64,000 nt of DNA from assembly GCA_028532985.1 (NCBI GenBank), contig JANCIK010000006.1, positions 2,728,001 through 2,792,000 on the forward strand, read 5' to 3'. Both the position numbers and the translations under genes were made by a program. The notes under the pieces are model-generated. The model was not told where the DNA came from. It did no database searches and saw nothing but the letters and a program-made list of their open reading frames with translations. The stretch is from Stropharia rugosoannulata. Its lineage: Eukaryota > Basidiomycota > Agaricomycetes > Agaricales > Strophariaceae. The first letter of the stretch is position 1, and each line of letters starts with the position of its first letter. Below, piece by piece: positions 11,645 through 24,486 of the stretch.

Positions 11645-14508
11645 GGCCGGGAGTGAGTGGCTGGACAGTGGAGGTGGCTGGATACGAGACTAATAATTGA
11701 TGATATACATACCCATGGCGACTTCGTCCCTCCTTGGATACGGTCTTGTTGTACGGAAATCGGAGCGCAATTTTTTATATCTACGATATGTCCCAATGAG
11801 TGGCGTAAGAATTGGCTGTCGATCGTACGGTTCGTTCACTAAGACTCGAGGGAAAGTGACACAGCCACAGTTCGCGGCATTTCGCGACCATGCACCATGA
11901 TGACTGCCAAATGTCTTTGTTTCCTGCTTGACTCCTGCTTTCCGATATTTCTGCCCCATATCTCCCGGAAAGACGTCCGGCGATACAGTCGCTCCGGTGT
12001 TCGAACTCTTAGACTGACACATAATATGCTGTTGTGTGTAGGTGTCAACGGTGGTTAGGCAAGTTGCACGAGCAGTTCTGCGCCTTAACTCTGTCATGAA
12101 GACGTCACCACACTTCTTCGATGTCATTTTAAAGGATCAGGCTGGCCTTTGAAGCTTGAATCATTCTTTGAATCGATGGACAAACTAAGGCTCAGACATC
12201 CACCTGAACAATCGAGCGATTGTTTCATGGTAAACGACAGGGAACATGGACTCGCTCTCAACTATTGCAGATAAAAAATGACACGACAATTCTCTGGACT
12301 ATGATTCTGCCACGTCGCGGTCCTTCATACGATGCGTATCGCACTGTTTTTCGGGTCGGTGCCCCTGTGCCTCCGTCAAAGGGCCATCTGTCTACTCATG
12401 GCTATCTCTGCCCCAGCTAATCTGGCGGGTATTTTGAAACTTTTCTGGCCCCATGGTACAGATATGAGCGCATTGCTCTGTTCTGCCGGTCCGCAGCATA
12501 CAATGCCCAGTACGAATCCAACACGCCGTGGAAAAGGAACGGTGACCATAAAACCTAAACGCCCAGTTCCGTCAAGTTTTGACCTCCCATCCCACGAAAT
12601 CTAATTCCGGAAGCGCCTCGCGTTCGTGCGTATGGGAATGCTATCAGGTCGTGCTTGGTACTGCGATAGCGGTTCTAGGTCGCTGATGTCCTTGAACGCT
12701 GGAAAGACACTGGCAGCGCGGTTTTTTGCACCTGTAGAGAGCGAATGATTCGCTTGACTATTTGACGCCCGTCGATTGCCACGGCTTCGTCGGATGCACC
12801 CATAAGCAGACGACACACGGCGTTTGCAATGTGTAGCCGAATTCTGAAAATACCTCTCGACAGACACCTTACCCTGCAAGTCGGGGCACCGTACTTCAGG
12901 TTCACGATTGCCTTTGGAAGTATGATGGACACTCGGTCGCAAACGGTCTCCTTTATTTTCTGCTCGCTCAAATGAGCCCCTAATCGTGCAGAATTGGATG
13001 CTTCTTTAGGTCTCTGAAGGCGCTTTTTCTACACCCCTAACTGAAGGTTCAGTCGAAGTCTCTTTCATAGAAGGAGCAATGTATACTTTCATCTTGGTTT
13101 CGCACCACTAAAAACGATCACCGCAAGCAAACAGGACTTCTATAGTCATCTCTAGCGCTAGGCTCATTTTGGCCTCTTTCCTGCCCCACAGTTGGAGAGG
13201 TGCTGCATTTTCTCAGGGGCTTACTGCAATTGTATTACACGAAGTGGCGCTGCGGACTGACTTTCTGCAAGTCTTTGCAAGTGCATCTAATAATGTGCAT
13301 GTTCTAGGCCCTAGCTCCGAGCGGTTTATCCGAACCATCTTTGGTGTATGCTCCAAGACGTTCAAACCTTGAAGTAGGTAATCCTCCGGCGCTACTGCAC
13401 TTGTGCGACGACTATCCGAGATAATTGTTCTCAGATGCATCCACTCCATTTTTGCTAATCAGAATTCGATGTCGGCCGGTACATACATATAACATCTCAT
13501 CGAGGAAAAGAATTTGGTGTGAACGGCCGAATCACTGAATGTGTTTAATTCACAATTAAAAACGATTGCTGGAAAGCTTCTGAAGAGACTGTTGTCCCTC
13601 CATCAGCACTTGTACGTATAGTAGCGTAATTAAAGTGAATTCACAGGTCGCCCATGGTCCGGGTACTTGAACGTCGACGTATCGCGTGACCAGCGCAACT
13701 TTGGACGTGATTTTGAATCTTGATTCCCCTCTCAATTCCTTATCTCAAGTCTTCACACTGCACGACCGCTCCTTTGGACTCGCAGTGCTGACTCGTACCG
13801 ACTCTAGTCGTCAGTTGCACAAATGCTTCCGAAATAGTAGCTCCCGACTTCCGCGGCCGGGACAGGTCGATCGTTGGACGAACGAACAGGGAAGCTGCAT
13901 CGCACGCACGCAGCAACACCGCCAACAACATTCAACTTTCATTTCATCTGCTTTTCGCGCTCTGCAGCATTACCGACGTCCCATACACGTGTTAACTTTC
14001 AGGATGGATGCAAATGCATGCAAATGCGGGTATGCATTTGTAAAAAAAGTATATGTATCACGTATTTCGAGCATCAATCACAGGCACATAGAATACTCAA
14101 GACCAATACCTGGGGAAATACCCCACGGGGTCTCTGCGACGTTCGTTTCATCTCACCGCGAACCATATTGCCTCAGCTGACCTTGTCCGGATTTTTCTGA
14201 TATGCTGCGTTGTTATTTTAGCCGCCTTCCCTGGACAGCGTTCCATCCTGTTCCATCTAATTCATCAAGACCGAACTTGACGAGCGGTATCGGGACTTAG
14301 CCAAGATTAATTTCCTGCCGCCTTCGCATATTCTCCCTCACCGTTCGAATGCATGCACTGCCGAAATGGTTCAATATGTCTACCGCTCGGCCCGATGCTG
14401 TTAAGCCCGTTGTCTGCATCCCCGCATCCATGTGTCTGTCGAATATCGAATATGAACCAATTGCTGGCGTCCTAATCCAGATCGGACCAGAATGGCAACA
14501 ACTCCAGC

Positions 14509-14518
14509 TATATAAAGG
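14509..14518 (+). promoter_or_regulatory. TATA-box-like element TATATAAAGG
   Basis: A consensus TATA sequence about 125 bases before the ATG at 14,636. Between them lies a pyrimidine-rich leader ending CACTTCCACTCCAAC just before the ATG, the usual look of a strongly transcribed fungal 5' UTR. It is an inferred core promoter only. Confidence 0.45.
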
Positions 14519-14635
14519 GGCCTGCAATAATCCCTTCGAGCCACTCCTGAGCACCCGGCAGTTTGTCTTTCACTTCCTTCACTTCGAAGAGTTCGAACAC
14601 CGTTAACCACCACCTACCATCACTTCCACTCCAAC

Positions 14636-14857
14636 ATGTCGTCGTCATCGTCGTCAGACTCCTCTCCGCCGAACTCCTCGCCCCTCGCGTCGTTTGATCC
14701 GTTTGCCGTACACCCATTCACCAACTGCTCAGCCAACCAGCACGGAGACCCGTACAAGAGCAACCAGTTCTCTTCATACGGCACACCATTTTCCGGTTAC
14801 AACACGCGCACCAAATCTTCACCGCAGACGCAGGCGTACAAATCTGCATCGACGTGA
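14636..14857 (+). CDS. Hypothetical small Ser-rich protein (73 codons) or first exon of a larger gene
   Basis: ATG preceded by a CT-rich leader and a TATA-like box, which is why it is listed when other frames of similar size are not. The product begins MSSSSSSDSSPPNSS and continues SPLASFDPFAVHPFTNC, then a Ser/Tyr/Gln-rich tail (SNQFSSYGTPFSGYNTRTK). There is no signal peptide, membrane segment or known domain. The frame stops at 14,857, but the reading may continue through an intron into downstream frames around 14,870-15,340, where a plausible stretch MQPSLSGPVPQNSKIDLF is seen. Function unknown. Confidence 0.3.
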   Translation: MSSSSSSDSSPPNSSPLASFDPFAVHPFTNCSANQHGDPYKSNQFSSYGTPFSGYNTRTKSSPQTQAYKSAST

Positions 14858-17227
14858 CCGTTCGCTGACGTGCCCGACGGCCCCGGAGCGCTTTCAAGAA
14901 CGAGCGCGACATCCATCATCGCAAAAGATCCAACGAAGGAAGACCGCACACCAGACCATACCCGACGATGCAGCCGTCGTTGTCTGGTCCGGTCCCGCAG
15001 AACTCCAAGATCGATCTATTTACGTCTTCCTCAGCCACCATTTACCCACCCCAATATACCCAAAAAGAGTCTATCATCGTGGTCCTTCAAAAGTTTCTAC
15101 TACTAGTTGCTTGTCCAGATCATCGCACACTTCCGCTGTCTGTGTTACGTCTTGTACGAGTACATCCATCCCCATACCCAGTATTATTCCCTGCACTATG
15201 TAACTCTATCCACATCGTATATACTCTTGTACAATTTATGCTCTCCAAGATGTGCATTACCTCCTTTTTCTTTGCGCAGATCATTGAGGCCCTCGTTTGG
15301 CAGACTCGGAGTAACCCATTGAATGAGATTTGCTATGATTAACCTCTGTACGCTTCTTGATAGCAAGAATACGGTTGGGCGGATCATGAGCAGGTCTGAG
15401 CAGTCTTCTGCGTTGCTTGTCAACATAAACGGCTGCAGCCAACTGTTTTTCCTCTTTTCGATGATCGCCGCTTTCGTGCTCGCATCCTCGGAGATTTTAC
15501 TGACCATCTGCGCAATCCGCCGAACTATTCAACAAGTCTCCAAGAAGCAAGAAGTCCCACTCCACATGCACAGGGATCAAGTGTGCGCCGTGGCATGTAT
15601 TAATGACGGAATATGTGTGATAGGGTTCAGCAAGAGACTGTGCAAGTATGCTCACACACCGTGCATTATTTTAGCTCACAGGTCAGGTTGCTAATACGAT
15701 TTAAACTAACATACTATGTACATATATGTGCCGCTGCAGAGTGCCGCCTCGTCTAAAAGCAAAAATAGGCCCTTCGATGGCGATAGAACTTCGGTGGAGA
15801 CTAGTTTAGAGGTATGTGTAATTTTGCGACCTGCCAAATGTGTGTGCCCTCATATACACGTTGCCGTACGTGCCACAAAGCCGGGTCTGTGAGCCGCTAG
15901 CTGCCGCTATGGCACTGCGGCCATGAGGTCGGTGGTCCCTAGCAAACCAGAGTAGAGAAGGTGGACGGTGGATGACATGACGAATCGAAGGCGTGTGTTA
16001 TCCCGAGCCTAGGGTGCAAAGTATCCTGGACAGGCCTATATCACGGTCACCGCCTGTAGTTTACATGGCAGCAGACATGTTCGTATTGCAACCTACAGAA
16101 ATGTCGGATCATGTTCGTGGCAACTTCGAGGGGTGCAGCTGTGCAGGCTGGTTCGAGCAGTTTGGATCAGGCAATGGGCTACGTCGTACGGTTTTGGTCC
16201 ACCGTTTGTCCATCGCCTCACGAGACTGGTATAGCCCAGGCGGAAGAATGTGCTGAATAAACGCGAAATTATTTCAATCATTACGAAGAGCTTCCAACAG
16301 ATTCCAACTCCCGTTTCAGAATATAACGAGACTTAGCCGAAGGCTCTGCTTGGTCAGAAAAAATGGCTTGAGTCAGTGAAAGGTACACCCAGATTACACT
16401 CATACGCACGAAATGATGCAAGCAAGATGTGAGCTGATTTTCTGGATTGGATGCCTGTCTACTGATTGCACGATTGCCAGCCTTTAGACCTTATCGTCAG
16501 AGTCATCGATTTGCAGGAAGCTGAAGCCCGCGCAGATGTTATTGAGCGCCTTCCAAAGTATTCCCTTGTCTTCCCGTATGCGGGGGCTATTAGGTGCCAA
16601 TAGGTGCTATTCGGTCATGATCCATCATGATGCCTCTTTCGCCAACACGAACTGAACTGATGCCGAATCCCCCACATACATGGCTAGGACAAGGAATGTT
16701 GGACAAAAGAGGTAACCGGCGGGGGCACAAGAACGTGGATGCCATGTGCGCATGCTCCTGAGACTTTTGAGCTGAATGGATCTGCTCCTGCTCCAGCCAA
16801 AGAACCCAAACTAGTAGCACTTATGGCCTGCTCTACACCGCTGTTTGGCTACGTCTACAACAACATCTATGAGCGTCAATCAAACAAAACTGGAAATTTC
16901 TCGGTGCTTACTTATTAACGAATACAAATCCTGATTGATTACTTACTAGATTTTAAAATGTCTGAATCCAGAGCTGGGCCATGTAGATTATTGTAGACTG
17001 CATGTCAAATTTTCTCTAGGCTTGCCCAAGGCATTTCTCGAAGTGATCCAGGTCACAATGTATAAATTGAGTTGAGTATAAATGTGCCAGCAAAGCTGCA
17101 CCGGAACTAGTCCAGCATTCTTAGACGGGCGCAAAACGCCCAATTCAACTGTCCGATGTGCGGATGGGGAAAAAGACAGTTTCCACAGAGAAGAATGGAC
17201 TTATGGACAAGAAGTGGTTATATATCG

Positions 17228-17257
17228 CCTGTAGGAGCCTGTAGGAGCCTATAGGGT
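17228..17257. repeat. Short tandem repeat, 10-bp unit
   Basis: CCTGTAGGAG occurs twice in a row, followed by a third imperfect copy CCTATAGGGT. No associated gene. Confidence 0.7.
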
Positions 17258-18835
17258 TGTGTGCGCGATCTGGACTGCGCAGAACCGCGTGCGTATCTCC
17301 GCTGGCACAGGAAATTTATGCAGTTGAATGGAGCTGAATGGTTTGCTATGGTCTGACTGGAATTGTTGAGTGCGTCACTTCCTTGTCGCTCGGCAATCGA
17401 ACACGGTGATTTCGGTCTTAAGGGATGAATGTGGAAATGCATACATATGTATGTACTCTACATTATCTTCAACATCAGTGACATTGCATCAGTACAGATA
17501 CATAATTATGTTGAACTTACATACATTGTCTCATATTGTCCTGGTACCAGGATGGGTAGTATATAGGATGGTATCTTGAGCAACAGAGATTCAAGAGGAA
17601 CGCATATGCCGATGGTCCTTTGCAGCCGTCTCTTCAGACCCAATAGCTTATGCATATCATGAGTATGATTGACAGAAGTGCGACATAGCGTACGTACAGG
17701 AAAATGCGCTCCAACAGGCTTCTGTCCTTCACAATGTCGTTTATCACATTGACAAGGACGATGGGCCTATAATACCTCTGACCGACCGACGTTATGAATT
17801 TGACCTATCATGACATAGGCTATGAAGTAGTTAACCATGACATCAATTTTAAATATAAAACGCAAACCTCGATGCGAACACTGTCTTGAAGAACCAAGCA
17901 GATGGGACGGATCTGCTACAGATCCCGATTGAAATTGTAGAAACAACCCTTGATGTCATTGGAGGGAGATACTCTATGAGCTTAAAGCTGAGGACGCTCG
18001 GGATAACCTGTCAGCTGCGCCATAGGATGTCCTTTTCTGTCGCGCGACGGGCACATGTATCTCTGGCAGGTGCTCACGCTCAGCAGGACTGTGTTACGCA
18101 GAGACTTTGTCGCCGCAATGTGTACTATTATGCATATATACATGATTTACCGTGTCAACATGCGATGAGACTGTCGAGTTAGAAAATGAAGAACTAACCA
18201 GATTGCAATCGGTAGGCTGTTGTAAGTATTAACATTGCCGTTGATGCATGTTCTGTAGATTGCTCTCGACAGTGCCGAACTTCAAGTAGTACCACCCATT
18301 TCAGCAGACCCTTTAAAACTGACAAGGAAGAACGATCCCGATTCACAAAGCCGGGAATAGAAGCAGCACAGAGATATGTAAAGTCATTTTGAGTTGATTT
18401 TGAGGGCATATATTATAAAGTAGGCAGTCAAAGCATCCTGTTCAAGTCTTCACGGGTATAGCTAGAAGCTTCAAGGGCACTGCAAAGAGTTTGAATTTAG
18501 CCCATTGGGTTACAGTAAGACTGCTTTCAACAAGCTTTGAGGTGGTCGTACTAAATAGTTGGAGATATAACCAAGTTGAAACTGACGAGCTTTCATTGGT
18601 CAAGATATAATTATATAAGTATTGCACGTGCCGAGGCACGCGGGATTGAGTACTCAAACAATTACAAATGGATGATGTGCTTCGGGCAAATAACTTGCTC
18701 ATCGCGAATTCCGAATGAATCTCACCGTTAACGGTCGGCTTTGGCGCCGTCCAAATTTCTTCCTAACCACCATCCTGTACGTTTCCAGTGCTCCCAGAGT
18801 CTCATATGATTGACCTATTTCTTTTAAAGCGCGCC

Positions 18836-21800
18836 ATGGCCTCCACACGCCCAGTATCTGCGGTAGCACGGATTGCCTACTTGACCTCGGACGTTGTGGT
18901 CGACTCTCTGCCCCAGGCGCCCTCCACTTCAGCATTTGCGAAATTCTACACCGATGTATCCCGAACATCAACACACAAGGCCAGAATTATTTCTTCGCCA
19001 TTTGGTTCTGACTCGGGGTCGACCATCATCCGCAACGCTAGTAATTTGACTTCATTCACTGCATCTGCAAGCCCTCAGGCTCTGACACGGCTGGTGCTAC
19101 ATCTCAACGAGATATCAAGCCTGCCTGTGGTCTTCCATCTCGCTGTTCAGGATGACCTATCCGATGCTCTCCTCCTCCGGGCCGCTGTTCCGTTTTTCCT
19201 CCTTTCCACGACCGCTCAGCAGGCCCATGACAATGCCTTACTGGCGGCAAGATTAGCAAGGATAGAACGGAAGGCCGTCGTACATGCGTTCTACACGGAG
19301 ACCACCGACAGTCTGCCGGAAGAGGTTCCGGAAGATAAAATCCTCCCTTTCCTCCTCTCCGCCAAGCATGCAATTACCCCACGCTCGCCAAACGGCCATG
19401 TGACCCCCTTGAATGGCACAAACGGACATACCAATGGGCATCTATCTAATGGTCATACTAACGGACATACCAATGGGTACACAAACGGGCATTCTCACAC
19501 TCACGAGGATGAGGGAGGGGCGGATCTCTTCCATCAGTACGAGGGAGCGGCTCTGGACACGCTGGCACTTGTCAGACGTCCGTTGCTCCCTGTAGTATCA
19601 CAGGGTTCCATCGAGCCACATACCGTTATTGTCATTCTCGGGAAAGCAAAATTTTCCTACGACGTGGACGGGGTATCGTTCGTCACTATCTCACTGGTTA
19701 ATCCTCTTTCCCGTTCCCGCCTTTTGCACTTGATCCCCGAGACAGCGTCGCGCGTAGTCGTTCTTGAGCAAGTATATCGCTGGCACAGCCGATGGACGCC
19801 AATATACCTTGATGTTATCAGTGGGCTACAGGAACGCAGTTCAGAGCAACAGCTGACTATTCAGAGTGGCATCCTAGGCGACACTAGCAAAGCAGATGCA
19901 TCCACTGTGCTCGATCTCATTCAGAAATCCACACTTGTCCCCTCGGCTCGTCTCCTGTTCGGTGAAGTCGCTGTTCCATCGAATGACTCTACGACGGATG
20001 TCCACCCTCATGTCCCTAAACATGAAGCTGCGTACACTAAAATTTTGTCGCATCTTTTCAGCGAGCGCTTGGAGATTGCTAACTCTCCCGAGCTCGTCGC
20101 GTCACAAGGAGAAATCGCCACTACTCCAGAATATGCGCTCGGCCGCGTTAGAGGACAGCTGGATTCCCGCGTTGAGCTCATTGAAAGTGTCCAGTCTTTG
20201 CTGCAGGATGCCGACCTCGATGCTGACCTTCACGCTCTACTAACGAAGTGGGTTCTTGCTAAGGACGACGGTATCAAGAGCGGGGCCCTTGGCAAGGCGA
20301 TAGTGGAAGCCCTCCAATCTCAGACGATTGTCCACCCGGCGGTCCAGCAAATCCTTTCCCTGCGTGAATTTTTACAATTCCGCTCGAGGTGGATTATTGG
20401 CTCTGACGCCTGGTCGTACGATCTTGGGTCGTCAGGTTTGCATCACGCCATTGCATCGCGTCTGAACATCAATATTCTCATCCTCGATACGCTCCCTTAT
20501 TCTTCACGAAATAACGTCGATCCCCACCGCCGCAAGCACGATGTCGGTCTGTACGCCATGAACCACGGAGACGTATTTGTAGCAAGCGTCGCAGTTTTCT
20601 CGTCCTACTCACAGGTTCTTCAAGCTATCGCCGAGGCTGACCGCTTTGATGGTCCCAGCGTTGTGCTTGCGTACCTCCCCTATCAGTCTGACAGCACACC
20701 TGCCCTGGATATTCTCAAGGAGACCAAGCTAGCAGTGGACTCCGGCTACTGGCCGCTCTATCGCTGGGATCCCAGCAAGGAGAAGGCAGGGAAGGAGCCT
20801 TTCTCGCTCGATTCTGATGCTATTAAGAATGACCTGAAACAGTTCCTCGACAGGCAGAATCATCTGTCGCAACTTGTGCGATCGACACCGCAGATGGCGG
20901 CTGAGCTTGTTAGTAGTCTCGGGGAGACTGTCAAGGAGGCTCGCAAGAAGCGCGCTCAAGATTCATACAACGCCTTGCTCAGCTCTCTTGATGCTCCTCC
21001 GCTTCTCATCCTCTACGCATCCGACGGTGGCGCAGCGGAGAAGAAAGCCAAGCGGCTTGAGAACCGTGCTAAGCTCAGGGGTCTGTCGACGACAATTGGC
21101 ACCCTCGACTCGTACACCCTGGACAGCCTTGCCCTGGAAGAACATGTCATCTTCGTGACTTCCACCGCCGGCCAGGGGGAGCCCCCGCAGAACGGCCGTA
21201 CGTTCTTCAAAGCGCTCAATGCCGCGGCCACGCGCGGCGAGAAGCTGCTCACCAAGCTCCGCTACTCCGTATTCGCCATGGGAGACAGCCACTACTGGCC
21301 CCGCATGGAGGACGCGCACTATTACAACAAGCCCGGGAAGGACCTCGACGCGCGCCTCGAGAAGCTCGGCGGGGAGCGCATAGTTGACCTCGGCCTGGGC
21401 GACGATCAGGACGCTGACGGGTCCGAGACAGGGTACAAGCTCTGGGAGCCCCTCATGTGGAAGGCGCTCGGAGTGGATTCTGTCGAGGTCACCGAGGCGG
21501 AGCCGGAGCCGATCACGAACGAGCACATCAAGGCCGCGTCGGGCTTCCTGCGCGGGACGATCGCAGAGGGCCTTCAGGACTTCAGCACGGGCGCGATCTC
21601 GGCGAGCGACGGGCAGCTAACCAAGTTCCACGGTATCTACCAGCAGGACGACCGCGACATCCGCGAGGAGCGCGAGGCGCAGGGCATCGAGCCTGCGTTT
21701 TCGTTCATGATCCGCGTGCGCATGCCTGGTGGTGTGTGTTCTCCGAGCCAGTGGCTTGACATGGACCAGATTGCGGACGAACACGGCAACGGGACGTTCA

Positions 21801-23640
21801 AGATCACTACGCGCCAGACGTTCCAGTTCCATGGAGTCATCAAGCGCCATCTGAAACCCGCCATCCAGGACATCAACCGCGCACTGCTCGATACGCTCGC
21901 TGCGTGCGGTGATGTTAACAGGTGCGTACCATTATTTATCAAGTCTACGTTGTGCTTATAGTGCGTGTGTGCATATAGGAACGTTATTTGCTCGTCGATC
22001 CCTACCATGTCGAAGCTGCATGAGCAAGTGTACAACTTTGCGAAAGATGTCAGCGAGCATCTCATCCCACGGACGAGCGCATATCATGAAATCTGGTTGG
22101 ACAAGAAGCTTGTGGCTGGTGATGCCGTGAAGGACTTCGAACCTCTCTATGGAGAATTTTATTTGCCCAGAAAGGTTCGTTTTCCATCCTTTTTGCGTTC
22201 GCACGACACTCACGGTGCGCATATATCCAGTTCAAAATCGCTGTTGCTGTCCCACCGACAAACGACGTTGATGTCTTCGCCAACGATCTCGGCTTTATTG
22301 CTATCGTTGGCAAGAACGGCGAGCTGGAAGGTTTCAACGTCACCATTGGTGGCGGTATGGGTGTCACCCACGGGAACAAGAAGACCTACCCGCGCCTCGG
22401 TAGTACCATCGGTTTCTGCACTCCTGAGGAAGGCAGGTTTGTGGCTGAGAAGGTCATGCTCGTGCAGAGAGATAACGGCAACCGTGCTGAGTACGTTTTT
22501 ATTACTAAGATTGTGGGTGCAGTACTAATATCCTCTTTAGTCGTAAGGTGAATAGTCAGAGAATAGTTCATGGCATGTGGGGCGGATTGCTGACTTTTTG
22601 CTCGTAGAATGCCCGCCTCAAGTACACTGTTGACCGCATGGGCCTTGACGTCTACAAAGCCGAGGTCGAAAAACTTCTGGGCTACCCTCTCAGTCCCGCC
22701 CGTGCGTACTCGTTCGACCGTAACGTAGACGACTACGGCTGGCACACCGGCTCAGACGGCAAGCACCACTTCACGATGTTCATCGAGAATGGCCGCATTG
22801 CCGACGAGCCCGGAAAGGACTTCAAGGCGGGCCTGCGCGAGATCGCGAAGGTGCACAAGGGCACGTTCCGCCTTACGGCAAACCAGCACCTGCTTATATC
22901 CGATATTGCTAACGAGCACCTGGACGAGATCAAAGCACTGCTGAGGAAGTATAAGCTGGACAACCTCGAGTTCACCGGCCTACGTCTGTCGAGCTCGGCC
23001 TGTGTTGCGTTCCCGACGTGTGGATTGGCCATGGCTGAATCGGAACGTGTATGTCTATGCGCTTTTTGTGTACTCTCCTTTTTGTTTGCTGATGTGCATT
23101 GGATTTAGTATCTGCCTGTGTTGATTGACAAGGTCGAGAAACTTTGTGAAGAGAACGGCCTGCGTCATGATTCTATCGTTATGCGTATGACTGGTTGCCC
23201 GAACGGTTGTGCACGTCCATATGTTGCTGGTATGTCCAAATACTTATGATTTGATATTTATTCTAACTTGAAACTGCAGAGGTTGCCTTCGTCGGTAAAG
23301 CACCAGGGACATACTCTATGCTGCTTGGCGGTGGCTACTACGGCCAACGCCTGAACAAGATATACAGAGGTAATATCATTTCTAATATCAAAAGGTTTCC
23401 TGTCTCTTATTCTTATTCCTCATCGCAGAGTCCGTAACGGAGCCCGAAATCCTTGCAATCCTTCGCCTCATGATCAAGCGCTACGCTTTGGAGCGCCGTG
23501 AGGGCGAACGATTTGGTGATTTCACCATTCGCGCGGGTTATATCGCTCCCACTACCGAGGGCAGGCTCTGGTACGACCGCTCTGGAGGAGAGGGTCAGTT
23601 CAGGGAGGGCGCACCTGTTGAGATCGCTGCGGCAGCCTAA
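18836..23640 (+). CDS. MET5: Sulfite reductase (NADPH) hemoprotein beta subunit, Met5-type
   Basis: Reduces sulfite to sulfide at a coupled siroheme/[4Fe-4S] centre, using electrons from the flavoprotein alpha subunit (Met10), for Cys/Met synthesis in the cytosol. ATG 18,836 was chosen over an in-frame upstream ATG (18,806) because of its good context (GCGCCATGG). The first exon is over 3 kb. An N-terminal pyruvate:ferredoxin-oxidoreductase-like region spans roughly residues 10-650. A flavodoxin-like domain lies near residues 720-870 ([32 protein letters not shown]). The siroheme/Fe-S half follows. Cluster Cys are in [13 protein letters not shown] (Cys-x5-Cys) and [12 protein letters not shown] (Cys-x3-Cys), so all four ligands are present. 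The downstream introns are short (about 50-70 bases). The protein ends EIAAAA, TAA 23,638-23,640. Architecture matches yeast Met5. Confidence 0.96.
19412..19492 (+). repeat. In-frame tandem NGHT-type repeat inside MET5
   Basis: A coding tandem repeat built from (T/S)NG(H/T/Y): the run includes [15 protein letters not shown] and then [12 protein letters not shown], at about residues 193-219 of Met5. Underlying bases vary at codon third positions, so it is an old or selected peptide repeat. It falls in the linker between N-terminal subdomains and is followed by an acidic His-rich turn (SHTHEDEGG). Confidence 0.85.
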
Positions 23641-24486
23641 TGATATCTGTGAATCTCAAAATGGTTATCTGACTCCAATACCAATACTGACGGTTCAGCG
23701 CATGTACGGATAGCTATCGTGGTTCCACATCTTCATTTTATTCCCATCTCTATTACGATTAACTACTAAGTGCTTCTGTTATACCATCTCCCCAAAAGTT
23801 CCATCCGCATACTAGACCGTTAGAAGGGTTGGCATTCACAATATGTACTATCATTGTAATATCATTTATCTTCCCGATAGAGAATGGATATGCTATTAAG
23901 CAACTACACGGCAGCTTATAAGAGTGTTGTAGGTCGAGCACGGCAATATCCATGAAACAGGCAAAACTGAGGGTCGACACCTAGTGTAGCCAGTGTACAA
24001 CATTTGGGTGCCATTAGGCAGCATTAGGTTTGCTGTCAGTGATACGTAGTCTAGGCTGGCATTAGTAGATACAGTAGCATAAAGGAAACCAAAAACAGCA
24101 TATAAGCAGATGGTCATATACTTGAAAGTGCCATGTGTTGAACTGATACCAAAATGCTTTCACCAAGTAAGTGTTCGAACGTCTGCCTGATCAGGATGTG
24201 AAAGGAGAACATAGACGATAAAGAATCAAGACATAAAGTAATCGAATTGGTATGATACAAGGAAATAGAAATAAATATGGGAAGGCAGATATAGCTGGTA
24301 TATGACTGCCTGTAAGTCCTACAACATAACCGAACAAAATTCAGGCTTGAAGAAGCGTATCCTATCGGATAACGGTGGCATGGCGGTAGTGAGGCGGCAG
24401 GCGCCGGAAACACTTCCTAATGGCTATGTCAACACTGACGTTAGATGTGGCGAGGAAACAAGGAATAAAAATGAATCGGGATCCTA
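23641..24486. other. Convergent intergenic spacer, no gene seen
   Basis: 846 bases between the 3' ends of MET5 and the condensin gene. AT-rich; short frames of up to 99 codons lack any recognisable domain and most begin without ATG. Probably 3' UTRs. Confidence 0.6.

Larger units (their letters stand above)
11645..18835. other. 7.2 kb gene-poor region
   Basis: No protein family could be recognised on either strand. The longest frames are isolated and carry no domain: a 145-codon minus frame at 11,690-12,127 with a genuine ATG but unfamiliar sequence, a 113-codon minus frame near 12,600-12,940, and a 98-codon plus frame at 17,886-18,182. A strong TATA-like element at 14,509 stands before a small Ser-rich ORF (separate entry). 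Base composition varies and there are short direct repeats, but I found no long terminal repeats, target-site duplications or transposase/reverse transcriptase residues by eye. Degenerate mobile-element remains cannot be excluded. Confidence 0.6.

Noticed and set aside
11690..12127. 145-codon minus-strand frame with a genuine ATG
   Set aside because: No recognisable domain, no promoter-like sequence, and part lies in the probable 3' UTR of the dynein gene. Kept only as a note in the gene-poor region.
15323..15694. Possible membrane protein fragment (FFLFSMIAAFVLASSEILL)
   Set aside because: One hydrophobic stretch in an isolated frame; no further helices or splice-compatible exons were found.
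17886..18182. Possible F-box-like start (LLQIPIEIVETTLDVIGG)
   Set aside because: Only a short hydrophobic pattern matches; the rest of the frame has no F-box continuation or repeats.
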